A stretch of 64,000 bases of DNA. Source: Aquimarina atlantica. Lineage in GTDB: Bacteria; Bacteroidota; Bacteroidia; Flavobacteriales; Flavobacteriaceae. Positions 63,368 through 64,000 of the stretch are shown here, piece by piece. The DNA lies in contig NZ_AQRA01000004.1 of the NCBI RefSeq assembly GCF_000626715.1, positions 1 through 64,000 of the forward strand, given 5' to 3'. The translations under genes were made by a program, and so were the position numbers. Each line of letters starts with the position of its first letter. Position 1 is the stretch's first letter. Under the pieces are notes generated by a model. The model saw only the letters and a list, made by a program, of their open reading frames with translations, did no database searches and had not been told where the DNA came from.

Positions 63368-63424
63368 GAACTCATCTTGACTTTCAGTCATTTTTTAGGG
63401 AAAAGAAAAAGTTAAGATGAGTTC
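63368..63424 (+). terminator. Hairpin 2 between precursor 2 and the ATP-grasp gene
   Basis: A 17-bp stem (63368-63384 with 63408-63424) with one G-U pair closes a 23-nt loop. It lies 59 bp before the ATP-grasp start and is followed by TTTATT. It is a second attenuator candidate. Confidence 0.55.
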
Positions 63425-63483
63425 TTTATTAAAATAATAATACTCAAAACATATTGTAAAAAAGTTTTGTTTGATATAAATCA

Positions 63484-64000
63484 ATGAAAAAACCTGAAAT
63501 TCTTATTATTTCATCAGAAAGAGATATCAATTTTAAATCAATTACTGAATGGTTGTCCTTTTATGATGCCAATTTTTTTTGCATAAATATAGATAGAGAT
63601 GTCATAAGCATATATGATTACGATATGCAATCAAAAAACATGGTTTTAAGAGTTACAAATGAGTTTGAAAGTTGTAAAATTTCATTAGAATTCTTAAAAA
63701 CTGTATTTATTCGAAATGGAAGTCTCAAATTTAAAATAAATACTATCCCAGAATTGTTAAGACATAAAAAAGGGATAAAAGATTATATTTATTTTTATGA
63801 TAAAACATTAGATAGCTTTTTAGAATACTATTTTTTGCAAAATTTTAAAGTTATTGGTTTATGGAACAATGCTTACATTAATAAACTTATTGTTTTAGAA
63901 GAAGCTGTTAAGGTAGGATTAAATGTACCCGAAACATATTTAAAGACGAATTTAGAAACACTTTCTTCGCAAAAATCTTACATTTCCAAAACTCTTTCTT
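63484..64000 (+). CDS. ATP-grasp peptide maturase (grasp-with-spasm type), 3' end beyond the window
   Basis: From the ATG at 63484 the frame is open to the window end (172 codons seen). The visible part is the N-terminal pre-ATP-grasp region: MKKPEILIISSERDINFKSI, FIRNGSLKFKIN where the family has a WYRRG-like stretch, and WNNAYINKLIVLEEAVKVGL followed by NVPETYLKTN, the phrase that precedes the ATP-grasp fold (NK...LxxAxxxGLxVPxT). In this family the enzyme joins Asp/Glu side chains to Thr/Ser or Lys of a precursor peptide. A SPASM-domain partner would be expected downstream but lies outside the window. Confidence 0.85.
   Translation, partial: MKKPEILIISSERDINFKSITEWLSFYDANFFCINIDRDVISIYDYDMQSKNMVLRVTNEFESCKISLEFLKTVFIRNGSLKFKINTIPELLRHKKGIKDYIYFYDKTLDSFLEYYFLQNFKVIGLWNNAYINKLIVLEEAVKVGLNVPETYLKTNLETLSSQKSYISKTLS

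Overview
The window is AT-rich chromosomal DNA from a member of the Bacteroidota, most likely a marine Flavobacteriaceae (Aquimarina-like). The signs are promoters of the TTG-N19/20-TAnnTTTG type, A-rich leaders in place of Shine-Dalgarno sites, signal peptides ending in NAQ or TAQ, two proteins with type IX secretion (T9SS) C-terminal sorting domains, and many family-restricted genes (DUF3822, DUF4159, THUMP-like methyltransferase, flavobacterial LptD and TamB). The genus is inferred, not proven.

Layout. 1-3800: two tandem chalcone-isomerase-like secreted proteins, a YihY membrane protein, nadC and rlmH. 3800-8770: a minus-strand operon of histidine kinase, response regulator and two small paralogous exported proteins, followed by an S41 peptidase-like gene that ends against a fragment of a third paralog. 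8870-13770: UbiA-type prenyltransferase and Maf, an orphan double-glycine Cys-rich peptide, a lipoprotein, pterin dehydratase and YebC. 13760-21550: acyltransferase, a KdsB-KdnB fusion for CMP-activated Kdo/Kdo8N, a RecD-like helicase, a pilin-like protein with DUF3822, rsmD and an aldo/keto reductase. 21580-33400: GH3/beta-lactamase fusion, an Hdr-like iron-sulfur pair, MCE protein and amidase, with divergent lptD and ridA. 33470-41330: PhoD-like phosphatase, ferredoxin, cupin, S41 lipoprotein with outer-membrane protein, an Rhs remnant, and pfkA. 41390-50900: TamB, tsaD, rsmE, a T9SS cargo protein and a phytase-like esterase. 50920-54880: three DinB-fold proteins around sigZ and a sterol desaturase. 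55000-61420: DUF1223, DUF4159, TrmH, AI-2E transporter, methyltransferase and an exported unknown. 61600-62345: Ser-Pro-Arg tRNA operon followed by a 354-bp tandem duplication of the tRNA-Arg 3' end around a GIY-YIG gene. 62345-64000: a noncoding leader, two short double-glycine precursor peptides and the start of an ATP-grasp maturase, cut by the window edge.

Much of the window is core envelope and RNA-modification housekeeping. The accessory points of most interest are the right-edge RiPP locus (probably a grasp-with-spasm/graspetide type, with a precursor carrying two tandem 12-residue core repeats), the GIY-YIG/tRNA duplication, the repeated 5' leader in the two-component operon, the KdsB-KdnB fusion and an orphan double-glycine peptide. 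All functional statements are from reading the sequence and family knowledge; no searches were run.
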